DNA of 64,000 nucleotides from Methylobacterium sp. NMS14P (GTDB lineage: Bacteria > Pseudomonadota > Alphaproteobacteria > Rhizobiales > Beijerinckiaceae): positions 1,240,001-1,304,000 of the forward strand of contig NZ_CP087106.1 in NCBI RefSeq assembly GCF_028583545.1, in the 5' to 3' direction. Of the stretch, positions 63,994-64,000 are shown piece after piece. The position numbers and the translations under genes are program-made. The notes under the pieces are model-generated. The model saw only the letters and a list, made by a program, of their open reading frames with translations. It was not told where the DNA came from and ran no database searches. Within the stretch, counting starts at the first letter, position 1. Each line of letters begins with the position of its first letter.

Positions 63994-64000
63994 GTGGAAG

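Overview
The window is very GC-rich alphaproteobacterial chromosome. Codon usage, the purL-bolA-grxD order, an MmcB-type repair protein and the two intergenic repeat families all fit Rhizobiales, most likely Methylobacterium or a close relative. That placement is inference from gene content and style; no search was run.

Layout. 1-11.5 kb is mainly housekeeping: the 3' part of an alpha-2-macroglobulin gene, a MscS-type channel, rlmN, a small methyltransferase, the purL-bolA-(DUF29)-grxD group, recQ and a vapBC toxin-antitoxin pair with a perfect inverted-repeat operator. 11.6-19.2 kb is a complete four-carbon acid-sugar pathway: denD, otnK, otnI, ltnD and an MFS transporter on the minus strand, diverging from a LacI-family regulator and otnC. 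A 16-bp perfect palindrome overlaps the predicted transporter promoter. L-threonate and D-erythronate would be oxidised, isomerised, phosphorylated and decarboxylated to dihydroxyacetone phosphate. 19.3-34 kb carries glyS/glyQ, an Na+/H+ antiporter, mmcB, a cobalamin-binding-protein homologue, a DedA protein, pdxY, a PhzF protein, a Nudix-like protein, a sulfonate-type binding protein, glgX and tRNA-Ser(GGA).

Directly after the tRNA the sequence becomes accessory-like to about 44.6 kb: short unknown genes, two visibly AT-richer blocks (about 35.2-36.4 kb and 36.9-39.2 kb), a frameshifted AlgX/AlgJ-like acyltransferase, a translationally coupled APS kinase-sulfotransferase pair, a truncated coding tail, and two inverted paralogues of a Cys-rich secreted protein that share a downstream hairpin. 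No integrase or convincing second attachment site was seen.

44.7-49.5 kb returns to core functions: a UDP-sugar dehydrogenase, a CoA-binding protein, rplM-rpsI behind a good promoter and a 44-bp perfect palindrome, and argC. 49.9-63 kb is a surface-glycan locus. It holds a fucosyltransferase-motif protein and a second transferase-like protein that carry discoidin-like modules at opposite ends, a double-SGNH protein, a tandem GT2 protein, a GT2, a GT4-like protein, a DedA protein and a sugar-nucleotide epimerase. A roughly 35-residue 'YPDV...HY...G..EGR' module recurs in four proteins of the window, three of them in this locus.

Two repeat families punctuate the intergenic spaces: five copies of an 85-95-bp inverted-repeat element, and a 22-bp palindrome that occurs singly or as REPIN-like inverted pairs.
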